From assembly GCF_009906955.1 (NCBI RefSeq), contig NZ_CP047656.1, positions 620,001 to 684,000 of the forward strand: a stretch of DNA of 64,000 nt, read 5' to 3'. Source of the DNA: Paraglaciecola mesophila (lineage in GTDB: Bacteria; Pseudomonadota; Gammaproteobacteria; Enterobacterales; Alteromonadaceae). How positions within the stretch are numbered: the first letter of the stretch is position 1; every line of letters begins with the position of its first letter. Shown piece after piece: positions 19,663-28,393 of this stretch. A program made the position numbers and the translations under genes. A model generated the notes under the pieces. That model made no database searches. It worked only from the letters and a program-made list of their open reading frames with translations, and had not been told where the DNA came from.

Positions 19663-20046
19663 ATGGCCAGCGTACACGCAATTTCAGCATCAAAAACAAG
19701 TCATTTCGAAAGCGTTTCGGTTTTTAATCAACAGCGCTTGCAGGCGATTCATAGTAATGTGAATAAAGCCAAGTGGTCCTATCTTATTGCTAATAATATT
19801 GCGTTTAAAGAGGCGTACTCCCATTGTATTAAACTCAATATGCCTGCAACTGAGCAGCTAGTGATTTGGTTGGAAAGGTTAATTACCGGTGGGCAGTGCG
19901 CCAATATATTCGTTGAGCAAGTCGTGTTAGACGAAATGAGTCAGGCGCGTCTGACTCAGCTTTGCATTATGCATAATGTAAATTTGATCAATGTAACAAC
20001 GCATCAACACGGTGAAGTGGTTAAAGGTCCGTGGCTTGATAGTTAA
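19663..20046 (+). CDS. sulA: SulA-like SOS cell-division inhibitor
   Basis: A 127-residue soluble protein. The middle region (KWSYLIANNIAFKEAYSH ... EQLVIWLERLITGGQCANIFVEQVVLDEMSQARLTQL) follows the SulA pattern of a RecA-like fold that pairs a LW-x-LE-x-L-x-(S/T)G block with a C-terminal QLR-type helix. In E. coli SulA binds FtsZ and stops division during DNA damage. It is shorter than E. coli SulA (169), lacking most of the N-terminal extension. Sequence similarity alone is modest; the two LexA boxes directly upstream strongly support the call. It is monocistronic. An alternative is another small SOS protein of unknown target. Confidence 0.68.
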   Translation: MASVHAISASKTSHFESVSVFNQQRLQAIHSNVNKAKWSYLIANNIAFKEAYSHCIKLNMPATEQLVIWLERLITGGQCANIFVEQVVLDEMSQARLTQLCIMHNVNLINVTTHQHGEVVKGPWLDS

Positions 20047-20249
20047 ACCTCAGTCCAAAAAATAAGGATTGTCATCTCACTTTTTTAATAGGTTAATGTA
20101 GCTAAAAAATGGATTTGTGCTTCGGTTTTATTCACTGCAGCTGTATTGAAATTTCCTGCGCTAATGCGTTGTTATAAGGTGTATCATTCACCTTTAGTTA
20201 AATTAGCAGCGAAAGGAAGCAGTAATAGATTTACTGCACAGTTGAATTA

Positions 20250-20729
20250 ATGAATGTACATCTATGTTTTTGCGGTAGTGAACGTCAGTTTGCACAATGT
20301 TGCCAGCCATACTTACAAGGTTTAAGTACACCAAGCACGCCAGAACAACTTATGCGCGCTCGTTATAGCGCTTACGCCTCTGGCCATTTTCAGTTCGTAT
20401 TAGATACCTACACCCAATCCCAGCGACAAACATTAACCCTTGATCATTTAATTCAAAGTGACCGCGAAACGCAGTGGCTACGCTTAGAGGTGATTGATGC
20501 GCTTGTCGACCCAATTAGCAGCACAGGCCAAGTCGAGTTCATTGCATATTACCGCTTTAACAATGAGACATATAAAATGCATGAGCGTTCGACCTTCTAC
20601 CTCGAAGATAATCTTTGGCGTTACGATAGTGGCACGCTATTCGAAGATTGCGGAATTTATAGACCCAAGCGAAATGACATATGCTTTTGTGGCAGCGGGA
20701 AAAAATACAAAAAATGCTGCATAACTTAA
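20250..20729 (+). CDS. ychJ: YchJ-family protein with two SEC-C zinc motifs
   Basis: A 159-residue UPF0225/YchJ protein. A SEC-C motif lies at each end: CFCGSERQFAQCC (6-18) and CFCGSGKKYKKCC near the C-terminus; the four cysteines of each should bind zinc. The middle carries RARYSAYASGHFQFVLDTY and the NTF2-like core FIAYYRFNN...HERSTFY. Length and architecture match E. coli YchJ (152). Function is not established. SEC-C domains resemble the SecA tail that contacts SecB and ribosomes, so a role at the ribosome or in protein quality control is conceivable. Confidence 0.92.
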   Translation: MNVHLCFCGSERQFAQCCQPYLQGLSTPSTPEQLMRARYSAYASGHFQFVLDTYTQSQRQTLTLDHLIQSDRETQWLRLEVIDALVDPISSTGQVEFIAYYRFNNETYKMHERSTFYLEDNLWRYDSGTLFEDCGIYRPKRNDICFCGSGKKYKKCCIT

Positions 20730-20866
20730 TATCGGTTTCCCCTGATGGTACCTGCATCGACATAAGAATTAAGCCTTGTTCCATTTGACTTTACCTTATC
20801 AACAATGAGAGTCCTTAATTCCTCAACCTATTATGTCTTCTAATTGACTGTTGAAACATAAAAGGA

Positions 20867-21118
20867 TTATTTATTATTGTCTTTCAACCATTCATTTAAT
20901 AACTTAATTTGCCCGCATTTATAGGCTGCATAGGTTATGCGTAACGCATTAGATAAAAGTTCACTGTCTGACCAGCCTGTTTTGGCTGATAGTTCTCGGT
21001 AACTTTCCATACCTTGAGGCGATACATAACCACGCACTTGCTGTTTACCCAGTTCTTTTTGACGTTCTCTGAATCTTCGTTGCTTTTCTGCATTAGCAAC
21101 CATTTTTGGGTTTTTCAT
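20867..21118 (-). CDS. Small basic protein, possible DNA-binding, unknown function
   Basis: An 83-residue protein with a strongly basic N-terminal helix (KQRRFRERQKELGKQQ, about 12-27) followed by VRGYVSPQGMESYRELSAKTGWSDSELLSNAL. The strand followed by two helices is suggestive of a ribbon-helix-helix DNA-binding fold, but I recognise no named family. The ribosome site is weak (GGAATAA about ten bases upstream). It is divergent from fabA and shares a 151-base promoter region with it, so a role there is possible but unproven. The composition looks like real protein rather than a shadow frame. Confidence 0.6.
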   Translation of the reverse strand: MKNPKMVANAEKQRRFRERQKELGKQQVRGYVSPQGMESYRELSAKTGWSDSELLSNALRITYAAYKCGQIKLLNEWLKDNNK

Positions 21119-21269
21119 TATGGTGTCATTTATTCCGTATAAAAAGAGATTATTTACTGGTTATCATCCTTTACTATGTCAAAGATGTAAAATAAATCAC
21201 TGTTCAGAGTTGTTTAGCGTACAACTGTTCGCTAAATTACGTCCTTTCAAATTTTAGACTCGGAATACT

Positions 21270-21788
21270 ATGACAATTAATCAAGGCAGTTTTACAAAAG
21301 AAGAGCTATTGGCCTGTAGTCGAGGTGAGTTATTTGGCCCAGGTAACAGCCAACTCCCCGCTCCAAATATGTTAATGATGGACCGTATTATCAAAATATC
21401 TGAAGAAGATGGCGAACATGGCAAAGGTGTTATAATTGCGGAGCTCGATATTTCACCAGACCTATGGTTTTTTGCATGTCACTTTCCCGGAGATCCTGTT
21501 ATGCCAGGATGTTTAGGCTTAGACGCCATGTGGCAACTCGTCGGGTTCTTTTTAGGTTGGTGTGGTGGCCCAGGTAAAGGGCGCGCGCTGGGTGTAGGTG
21601 AAGTTAAGTTTTCAGGTCAAATATTACCAACGGCGAAAAAAGTCACTTACAAAATCGACATGAAGCGTGTTATTAAACGTAAATTGTTTATGGGAATTGG
21701 TGATGGTGAAGTATCTGTTGATGGGCGCGTAATTTATCAGGCCAAAGATCTTAAAGTCGGTTTATTTCAAGATACCAGCAACTTTTAA
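21270..21788 (+). CDS. fabA: 3-hydroxydecanoyl-ACP dehydratase/isomerase FabA
   Basis: The 172-residue dimeric hotdog enzyme that dehydrates 3-hydroxydecanoyl-ACP and isomerises the trans-2 to the cis-3 product, starting unsaturated fatty acid synthesis. The active-site histidine is in [15 protein letters not shown] and the catalytic aspartate in [17 protein letters not shown]. The length equals E. coli FabA (172). A GGAATACT element precedes the ATG. A GC-rich hairpin follows the stop. The neighbouring rmf gene is convergent here; fabA and rmf are also neighbours in E. coli. Confidence 0.97.
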   Translation: MTINQGSFTKEELLACSRGELFGPGNSQLPAPNMLMMDRIIKISEEDGEHGKGVIIAELDISPDLWFFACHFPGDPVMPGCLGLDAMWQLVGFFLGWCGGPGKGRALGVGEVKFSGQILPTAKKVTYKIDMKRVIKRKLFMGIGDGEVSVDGRVIYQAKDLKVGLFQDTSNF

Positions 21789-21822
21789 ATGAGTTGCTTT
21801 TGTCTTACGTAAATTAAAACAA

Positions 21823-21838
21823 AGCCCCGTTAGGGGCT
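21823..21838 (+). terminator. Hairpin after fabA
   Basis: AGCCCC-GTTA-GGGGCT is a perfect six-pair stem with a four-base loop 35 bases after the fabA stop. The following ATAATTA is only weakly T-rich; on the minus strand TTTGTTTTAATTT follows, so it can also serve rmf from the other side. Confidence 0.65.
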
Positions 21839-21857
21839 ATAATTAACGAGAATGGGG

Positions 21858-22031
21858 TTAAAACTTGAGGCCGGTATTGCGGTCACCCATGGCCTCTCTC
21901 CACCCTCCTAGCCATTCTGAACGTGCTTCTGAAGCTTGAAATGGACATATTTCTTTTGATTTACCGGATATGCCTGCGTTGTACCCTTTTGAATGCGCTC
22001 TGGAAAGTTTGTCTCTCTTTTGTCTCTTCAT
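21858..22031 (-). CDS. rmf: Ribosome modulation factor
   Basis: A 57-residue basic protein that reads MKRQKRDKLSRAHSKGYNAG at the start and has SEWLGGWREAMGDR near the end, closely matching E. coli RMF (55 residues). In stationary phase RMF binds the 30S subunit and converts 70S ribosomes to inactive 100S dimers. The middle CPF follows the RMF CPY signature. The position next to fabA is the same as in E. coli. A hairpin at 22069-22087 lies in the probable 5' leader. Its small size makes it easy to overlook, but identity over the whole length leaves little doubt. Confidence 0.96.
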   Translation of the reverse strand: MKRQKRDKLSRAHSKGYNAGISGKSKEICPFQASEARSEWLGGWREAMGDRNTGLKF

Positions 22032-22068
22032 TTAATCGAGTTTCCTATATTACGTAGCTATCTGAAAT

Positions 22069-22087
22069 CGTGCTTAAAATAAGCACG
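22069..22087 (-). promoter_or_regulatory. Inverted repeat in the rmf leader or promoter
   Basis: CGTGCTT and AAGCACG form a seven-pair perfect stem with a five-base AT loop, 38 bases before the rmf ATG. It could be an operator or a 5'-leader hairpin; no bound factor can be named. Confidence 0.5.
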
Positions 22088-22252
22088 TGTATAGAGATAG
22101 TTGATCTCGGATTTTGGTTCAATATTGATTATTTAACATAATGAACAATATGAATTAACTTATTGATTTAAAGACATAAATTCCAATAAACTCATTTCGA
22201 ATATGCAACGGACTATTTAGCCAAATTTGTAATAAAAATGTCAAATAGGCAG

Positions 22253-22276
22253 AAAAAAGCCCGCTTAATGCGGGCT
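22253..22276 (-). terminator. Terminator after the DUF3466 gene
   Basis: On the minus strand AGCCCGC-ATTAA-GCGGGCT forms a perfect seven-pair stem followed by TTTTTCT, 20 bases after the DUF3466 stop codon. Confidence 0.88.
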
Positions 22277-22295
22277 CTAAAAGAAGGTGTATTTT

Positions 22296-23999
22296 TTATC
22301 CTTTTATGCGTCTACGAAAGGCCATCATCATTAAGCCCATTATCGACAGAATCCCAAAGCCAGCGCCTTTGCGATCTAGGTTATTATTGTCATTGTCTTG
22401 ATCACCATCTCCAGGCTCGCTGACATCACAGTCTTCTATCGTGCCGCCGGCGATGGGCTCTAGGCGAACCGCGATGATTTTATCAACCAGCACTTCATCA
22501 CCGTTACTGTCTAATATTACTTCTCCTAAAACATTCTTAGAAGGTACTCGTACTAATGCTGATGCTGCAACAACACCGTCATCGTTAATACTGGTCGCAT
22601 TAACCAAAGTATATGCAGAGTTACATTGAATTAAATCATTCATGTTGATGAACTCAGAGGTATTGGTATCGTATCTAAACGCGTGACTTCTTCTCGCAGA
22701 TACCCCCGTTTCTACCTCACCTCTACCCACAACAATACCAGCATTATTTATACTATTAGCGAAACTAGATGAGCCTAAAAAGAAGTCTTCAGGAAACGTG
22801 GTTTCATCTGTGTTGATGTCGTGTACGAAGAATTTGCTACGTGAAATACCATTAACTTGCTTAACGCCAGAGCCAACGACTAATCCACTGTTATTGATGT
22901 CTGTTGCAGTGCTAGAGGTAAATTCTTCGTCACTAGTAATACCAGTGACAGTATCGCCTTCAAAAACCGCTGCAAAAGTACGAATGATATTTGTGTCACG
23001 ATATTCATCTTGTGACTCACCGACAGCGATACCGTTGTCGTTAATAGCCAGCGCCTTGCTTTCGTAACTGTTAGTGTCATCTTCTTCGGGCGTATATAGC
23101 AACCCTAGCTCTTTCGTGCTGATGATCTGGCCTTGATTGTCTAACTGCCAAATAACACCACGACGCTGAAAGCTAAACTCAAGCGCTTTTTCACCATTAG
23201 TAGACTCGGCTAAATTAATACGACGTAGACACACTTCGACAGGCTCATCACCGCGAACCTCGTCATCGTTACAATTATCTACCGATGTTTGTAATGACGT
23301 AGAATTTAAAAGTGTCGTACTGTAACCTGCCACTTGATTGTTGTTATTTACATCATAAGCGATACTCAAGCCCCCTGCCGTATCAGCAATTGGAGGTAAT
23401 TCAACTGTCGTGTTGTTAACAGTAGCGAATGCTCTATTATAAAAATCATTGACCACAAACGTTAACTCAGTCTCGTCTTCTAGTGTGTAGTCTAATGTAT
23501 AAAACACATCGAAACTGCTTCCCACCGTCGTGCCCAAATCATTCAAGCCACGTACAATGGTATCGTTGCTAAAGGAGTACTCGTCTGTTTGAGGGTTTAA
23601 CACGTCAAAGCCAGGAATAAATTGAGTGCTTCCATTTGTTTCCAGATATGCCTGGCGACTGGCAAGTTGCTGAGTCGTTAACCCTTCACGATTTTCAGTG
23701 ATAAGCGCGTACAGTAGCGTGTAATCAGCATCATTAAAGTTACCGACTTTTGCGGCCTCTATATCGGTTAAATTATCGATTAAGGTCTGAGATTCAAAAT
23801 TTATTAGCGTTTCATCAAGTGGCGGATTATAGGGCGTGGCTACGTTAAGCGCGATTTGGCCGCCAGCATTGATATCTGTTGGAAAGACATTCAAACCTTT
23901 ATCATTGCTATCAAGCTCAACTACCGTGTATTGAGCGGCATTGGCGATTGAAAGCGTCAATGCTGAAAGGGCGAATACTGCCAGTCTAGTTTTATTCAT
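22296..23999 (-). CDS. DUF3466-family exported protein with C-terminal sorting signal
   Basis: A 567-residue secreted protein. The signal peptide is clear (hydrophobic 7-20, cleavage after ANA). The body repeats short units such as INDNGIAVGES, INNSGLVVGS, INNAGIVVGR and INDDGVVAAS, about 60 residues apart, a propeller-like pattern of repeated GxVxG strands typical of DUF3466. The C-terminus has an Asp/Asn-rich linker, KGAGFGILSIMGLMMMAF and RRRIKG, resembling a GlyGly-CTERM sorting tail processed by rhombosortase at the cell surface. Function is unknown. It follows uup by 27 bases, so cotranscription is possible, and has its own terminator. Confidence 0.85.
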   Translation of the reverse strand: MNKTRLAVFALSALTLSIANAAQYTVVELDSNDKGLNVFPTDINAGGQIALNVATPYNPPLDETLINFESQTLIDNLTDIEAAKVGNFNDADYTLLYALITENREGLTTQQLASRQAYLETNGSTQFIPGFDVLNPQTDEYSFSNDTIVRGLNDLGTTVGSSFDVFYTLDYTLEDETELTFVVNDFYNRAFATVNNTTVELPPIADTAGGLSIAYDVNNNNQVAGYSTTLLNSTSLQTSVDNCNDDEVRGDEPVEVCLRRINLAESTNGEKALEFSFQRRGVIWQLDNQGQIISTKELGLLYTPEEDDTNSYESKALAINDNGIAVGESQDEYRDTNIIRTFAAVFEGDTVTGITSDEEFTSSTATDINNSGLVVGSGVKQVNGISRSKFFVHDINTDETTFPEDFFLGSSSFANSINNAGIVVGRGEVETGVSARRSHAFRYDTNTSEFINMNDLIQCNSAYTLVNATSINDDGVVAASALVRVPSKNVLGEVILDSNGDEVLVDKIIAVRLEPIAGGTIEDCDVSEPGDGDQDNDNNNLDRKGAGFGILSIMGLMMMAFRRRIKG

Positions 24000-24026
24000 T
24001 TAAAATCCTGATTACTTTTATATGTT

Positions 24027-25937
24027 TTATTCAGTTAATGCTTCAAGTTCGTCCCATCTGGCGTATGCCTCACTAAGGCTGCTCTCAGCATCAGCTAGTT
24101 GCGCCAATGTCTTAGATGTAACGTCGTTATCTTGCTTAAAAAAGTCTCCATCGCTGATCAGCGACTGCAACTTAGCTATCTCTTGCTCTAACTTGTCGAT
24201 AGTAATTGGCAATTTTTCGAGTTCAAGTTGCTGTTTATAAGATAACTTTTTAGTTGAATTAGTTTTTGGCTTGGTCTTAGGACTATCACTTTGCTTAGAA
24301 GTTTCAGACTTCGTTTTATTCGCTTGTTTAGATACCGCATTGGCGGCGTACCATTGATAAATATCCGCATAACCGCCCACAAACTCCTTAATCTGGCCTT
24401 CACCTTCAAAGAACAAACTTGAGGTCACTACATTGTCGACAAATTCTCTATCGTGGCTCACGAGAATAAGTGTACCTTTGTAGTTTCCTAAAATGTCTTC
24501 CAGTAACTCTAAGGTTTCGACATCCAAATCATTGGTTGGCTCATCGAGAATCAGTAAGTTATTCGGTTTAAGCATGAGCTTAGCCAACAACAAGCGATTT
24601 TTTTCTCCCCCAGATAAAGAACTGACAGGGACATTCACTCTTTCAGGCGTGAACAAATAATCTTGTAGATAGCTTATGACGTGCTTACTGTTACCATTGA
24701 TATCAACTTCGCGCTTACCATCAGCAATCGCATCAATGACTTTAAGCGATACATCGAGCTGAGATCTGTGCTGGTCAAAGTAGGCTAAATCTATTTTTGT
24801 ACCACAGCGTACTGAGCCCGAGGTCGGTTCAAGTTGCTCGAGTAAAAGTTTAATCAGCGTACTTTTACCACAGCCATTCGGGCCGATAAGGGCTATTTTA
24901 TCGCCCCTGAAAACGGTTAAATCTAAATTATCGACGATGTTCTTACTATCAATTTGGTACTGCAGATTTTCAGCTTCAAAAATAATTTTGCCAGAACTCT
25001 GCCCTTGCCCAAGCGTTACAACCGCTCTGCCCTGCACTTCACGACGTTCACTGCGCTCGTTACGCAATGCTTTTAATGCTCTTACCCGTCCCTCATTACG
25101 TGTACGGCGTGCTTTTACACCTTGGCGTATCCAGGCTTCCTCTTGACTTAGTTTTTTGTCAAACAATGCATTTTGGGTTTCTTCCACTTCTAAATCGTGG
25201 GCTTTTTTATCTAAATATTCTTGGTAGTTACCCGGGTAGCTGACTAATTGTCCGCGATCTAGGTCTACAATGCGTGTGGCAACGTTACGAATAAATGCCC
25301 TATCGTGGCTGACAAACACCACTGCCCCTTGATAATCAAGAACGGTATTTTCTAGCCACTTGATCATACTGATATCAAGGTGGTTGGTAGGCTCATCGAG
25401 CAATAATATATCAGGCTGATTCGCCAGCGCTCGTGCTAACGCAGCTTTACGGCGCCAGCCCCCAGACAAAGATGATAACTGCTGATCAGGGTCGAGTTTT
25501 AGTTGTGTTAACACCTGCATTATTTTTTGTTCAAACTGCCACGCATTATGATGGTCGAGCTGTTGCTGAAGCTTTTCCAGCTTGTCCATTTGTGCTTCGC
25601 TGTAATCCGTTGCAATCACGTGAGTTTGATGAAAATAAGCTTTAAGTAGCTCTCCGACTTCTGCCATACCTTCAGCGACGTAATCAAATAAGCTGCACTC
25701 CACACTTTGCGGCGGATCTTGAGGCAGGCGAGAAATTTTCACCTGGTTGCCCACTAAGCGTTGACCATCATCTAATTTAAGTTCGCCGGCAATGATTTTA
25801 AGTAACGTAGACTTTCCGCACCCATTGCGACCAACAAGACAAACTCGTTCACCTGGCTGAATCACTAACTCAACGCCACTTAATAAAGGCGGATGACCAA
25901 AAATAATACTGGCATTTTTTAGCTGTAATAAACTCAA
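24027..25937 (-). CDS. uup: ABC-F ATPase Uup
   Basis: A 636-residue soluble ABC-F protein with two ATPase domains. Walker A is GRNGCGKST in the first and GPNGCGKST in the second; signatures are LSGGWRRKAALA and LSGGEKNRLLLA; Walker B ends are LLLDEPTNHLD and LILDEPTNDLD. A charged linker carries ARRTRNEGRVRALKALR, and a C-terminal coiled coil (about 560-630) typical of Uup follows. ABC-F proteins act on the ribosome; E. coli Uup also affects transposon excision and replication intermediates. Its ATG overlaps the stop of the upstream glutaredoxin-like gene by four bases. Confidence 0.95.
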   Translation of the reverse strand: MSLLQLKNASIIFGHPPLLSGVELVIQPGERVCLVGRNGCGKSTLLKIIAGELKLDDGQRLVGNQVKISRLPQDPPQSVECSLFDYVAEGMAEVGELLKAYFHQTHVIATDYSEAQMDKLEKLQQQLDHHNAWQFEQKIMQVLTQLKLDPDQQLSSLSGGWRRKAALARALANQPDILLLDEPTNHLDISMIKWLENTVLDYQGAVVFVSHDRAFIRNVATRIVDLDRGQLVSYPGNYQEYLDKKAHDLEVEETQNALFDKKLSQEEAWIRQGVKARRTRNEGRVRALKALRNERSERREVQGRAVVTLGQGQSSGKIIFEAENLQYQIDSKNIVDNLDLTVFRGDKIALIGPNGCGKSTLIKLLLEQLEPTSGSVRCGTKIDLAYFDQHRSQLDVSLKVIDAIADGKREVDINGNSKHVISYLQDYLFTPERVNVPVSSLSGGEKNRLLLAKLMLKPNNLLILDEPTNDLDVETLELLEDILGNYKGTLILVSHDREFVDNVVTSSLFFEGEGQIKEFVGGYADIYQWYAANAVSKQANKTKSETSKQSDSPKTKPKTNSTKKLSYKQQLELEKLPITIDKLEQEIAKLQSLISDGDFFKQDNDVTSKTLAQLADAESSLSEAYARWDELEALTE

Positions 25938-26170
25938 GACAAAAACTCTCTTAATTGTTGTTCACCGAAAGGCCAGCCGAGCTCTTGCTCTGTATCTTGG
26001 CGTTTCAGTACTGGAATACGAGCGCCGTAAAGGTGGTACAACTCGGTTGAGCTTCTAACGTCGAGTTTAGTGTATTCCACCTCTGGGGCGACATGCTGCA
26101 GGATTGCCTGTGCATCGTCACACAAGCAGCAGTCCTTGCCTGTATAGAAAAGTAAAGTGACATTAGACAT
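25934..26170 (-). CDS. Glutaredoxin-like (DUF836) protein
   Basis: A 78-residue thioredoxin-fold protein beginning MSNVTLLFYTGKDCCLCDDA. The redox pair is Cys14-x-x-Cys17, and the cis-proline is in ARIPVLKRQ. The frame stays open upstream, but that part only mirrors rlmL in another phase. The ATG at 26170 overlaps the rlmL stop by eight bases and the gene end overlaps uup by four, so rlmL, this gene and uup form a tightly coupled unit. The same trio is known in other marine gammaproteobacteria. Its disulfide partner is unknown. Confidence 0.9.
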   Translation of the reverse strand: MSNVTLLFYTGKDCCLCDDAQAILQHVAPEVEYTKLDVRSSTELYHLYGARIPVLKRQDTEQELGWPFGEQQLREFLS

Positions 26171-28268
26171 CAAGCGTAAACACCCAGCAGCCGTGAATTT
26201 TAGGGTTACGTTTGAAATCTTCAGGCAGTGTTTTTTGGGTGATGTTTTGGATACGTAAACCCAGCTTACCAACCCCCTCTTCGTCCAATTTAAATTGACG
26301 CAGATTATTCGAAAACATAATTTCACCGCCTGGGCGCAAACACTTAACCGCATTGCTTAACAGTGTTAAATGGTCCCGCTGTACATCCCATGTAGTGTCC
26401 ATACGTTTTGAATTAGAAAACGATGGAGGATCAATAAAAATAAAATCATATTGATTGTTATGACGTTCAAGCCAGGTTAAACAATCCGCTTGAATAAACT
26501 CATAGGCGCCTTTCAAGTTATTCAACGCGAAGTTTTCTTTTGCCCAATCAATGTACGTGTTTGACATATCAACTGTGGTCACCGATTTCGCTTTACCTAG
26601 TGCAGCGTGCACTGAAACACTGCCGGTATAAGCGAATAGATTTAACACATCTTTGTCTTTGACGCTTTGTTGAACAAGCTGACGGGTAATACGGTGATCT
26701 AAAAATAGTCCTGTATCCAAATAATCCGTCAAGTTCAATTTGAATTTTGCGCCGTTTTCAAATACCTCTAGCATCTTCTGCTTTTGCGCTACCTTTTCGT
26801 ACTGACTCTTGCCTTTTTGCTGGGCTCTGACCTTCATCACTATATTTTCTGAAGGAATATCGAGCACTTGTGGCAAAGCAACAATAACTTCATGTAAACG
26901 CCTTTTTGCTTTCGCTTCAGGCACGTTTTTAGGTGCAGCATATTCTTGAACCACTAACCAATCACCATAGCGGTCGATTGCCACGTTATATTCTGGCAAA
27001 TCTGCATCGTAAATACGGTAACAATTTGTATTCTCGCTCTTAAGCCACTTGTTTAGACGTTTAAGATTTTTTGTTAAACGATTGGCAAAGTCATTATGGC
27101 TAAGTGATGTTTCCTTAGTCGTGCAGTTCTTTTCATCTAACACGAAATTAACCAATTGGCACTCAAGTTTGCCATTCATCAATTTGTATTCTTTATTAGC
27201 GAACATTTTCATGCTGCGTAATAAATCACGATTAGAAGTCAATAAAGACAGGTTCCACCCTTTAAAATGGGCTTTCAAGCTTGCGCCCCAAGTTTGAAAT
27301 AAAGGAAGCAAAGCGGTGATTTCACTGAGCCTTTCACCATAAGGGGGATTACTGACCAAGTAACCTGTTGAGGTGCCTTTTGGTGGAATCACTTTGCACG
27401 CGTCAATAGTATTAAAGGTAATTGCTGAGAAGATACCTGCCGCATCGGCGTTTTCTTTGGCGATTGAAAGTACACCATGGTCAATGTCACTGGCCAAAAT
27501 AGTACAATTTGCTTGAACAATGCTGGACTGTGCTTGTGCTATCAGGTCTTGCCACACGCTGGGATCGTGCTGCAACCATTGGCTAAAGCCCCAGCGTTCA
27601 CGCTTAAGCCCAGGGGCGATATTCGCCGCCATCAATGCCGCCTCGATAGCAATAGTGCCAGCGCCGCACATTGGGTCAACCAAAGGTTGAGTGGTATCTT
27701 GCACCCAACCACTACGATACAACATAGCGCAAGCAATGTGCTCTTTTACCGGCGCTAAACCTGTTTTGGTACGATAATGACGCTGATGTAGACTATGTCC
27801 TGACAAATCAAGATACACAGTCAACTTATCGCTCCACATTCTACCCTGTATGCGAATATCCGGTTCAATTTTGCTAACAGAGGGGCGTGATTCAAATAAC
27901 TCGTTGAATTGGTCGACTACCGCGTCTTTGATTTTCAACGCACCGAACTGGCTATTATTGATACAATGACTTGCCCCAACAAAATCAACAACAAAGGTAT
28001 TATCGATTTTAAAATGCGAAGTCCAGTTAACGCTGCTGGTGATTTGATATACGTCATCAGCGCTGTCCACATGCCCTTCGGCAACCTTTAACATGACTCT
28101 GTTAGCAAGGCGTGACCACAAGCAAATACGATAAGCTTGTTCGATATCACCGCTAAATAGCACTTGGCCAGGTTTGGTTTTTACCAACAGTTGCGGACAC
28201 AACTTTTTTATTTCTTGGGCGAGCAATTCGTCGAGCCCTTTGGACGTAGTGACTAAAAATTCAAACAT
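26163..28268 (-). CDS. rlmL: Bifunctional 23S rRNA methyltransferase RlmKL
   Basis: A 701-residue fused enzyme that methylates 23S rRNA at G2445 (RlmL part, m2G) and G2069 (RlmK part, m7G). Residues about 1-155 carry a THUMP domain for RNA binding. The first methyltransferase shows DPMCGAGTIAIEAAL and the catalytic SNPPYGERL. The second, C-terminal one shows DVLNLFAYTGSVSVHAA and FIFIDPPSFSNSKRMD. The length matches E. coli RlmL (702). It is the first gene of the rlmL - glutaredoxin-like - uup set. The gap to zapC is 125 bases. Confidence 0.96.
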   Translation of the reverse strand: MFEFLVTTSKGLDELLAQEIKKLCPQLLVKTKPGQVLFSGDIEQAYRICLWSRLANRVMLKVAEGHVDSADDVYQITSSVNWTSHFKIDNTFVVDFVGASHCINNSQFGALKIKDAVVDQFNELFESRPSVSKIEPDIRIQGRMWSDKLTVYLDLSGHSLHQRHYRTKTGLAPVKEHIACAMLYRSGWVQDTTQPLVDPMCGAGTIAIEAALMAANIAPGLKRERWGFSQWLQHDPSVWQDLIAQAQSSIVQANCTILASDIDHGVLSIAKENADAAGIFSAITFNTIDACKVIPPKGTSTGYLVSNPPYGERLSEITALLPLFQTWGASLKAHFKGWNLSLLTSNRDLLRSMKMFANKEYKLMNGKLECQLVNFVLDEKNCTTKETSLSHNDFANRLTKNLKRLNKWLKSENTNCYRIYDADLPEYNVAIDRYGDWLVVQEYAAPKNVPEAKAKRRLHEVIVALPQVLDIPSENIVMKVRAQQKGKSQYEKVAQKQKMLEVFENGAKFKLNLTDYLDTGLFLDHRITRQLVQQSVKDKDVLNLFAYTGSVSVHAALGKAKSVTTVDMSNTYIDWAKENFALNNLKGAYEFIQADCLTWLERHNNQYDFIFIDPPSFSNSKRMDTTWDVQRDHLTLLSNAVKCLRPGGEIMFSNNLRQFKLDEEGVGKLGLRIQNITQKTLPEDFKRNPKIHGCWVFTLDV

Positions 28269-28393
28269 ATACCAACTCAGTTAATTCTTCGGGCGCGATT
28301 ATACGGGAAATAAAGACATGCCGCATTAAATGCGTAAAATCAATTGATTGGTATAAAATACTAAACTGGCAGGATATGGCGAAAGAACGAAAA

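Noticed and set aside
26171..26353. N-terminal extension of the glutaredoxin-like frame
   Set aside because: It lies wholly inside rlmL in another phase; the family start is the ATG at 26170.
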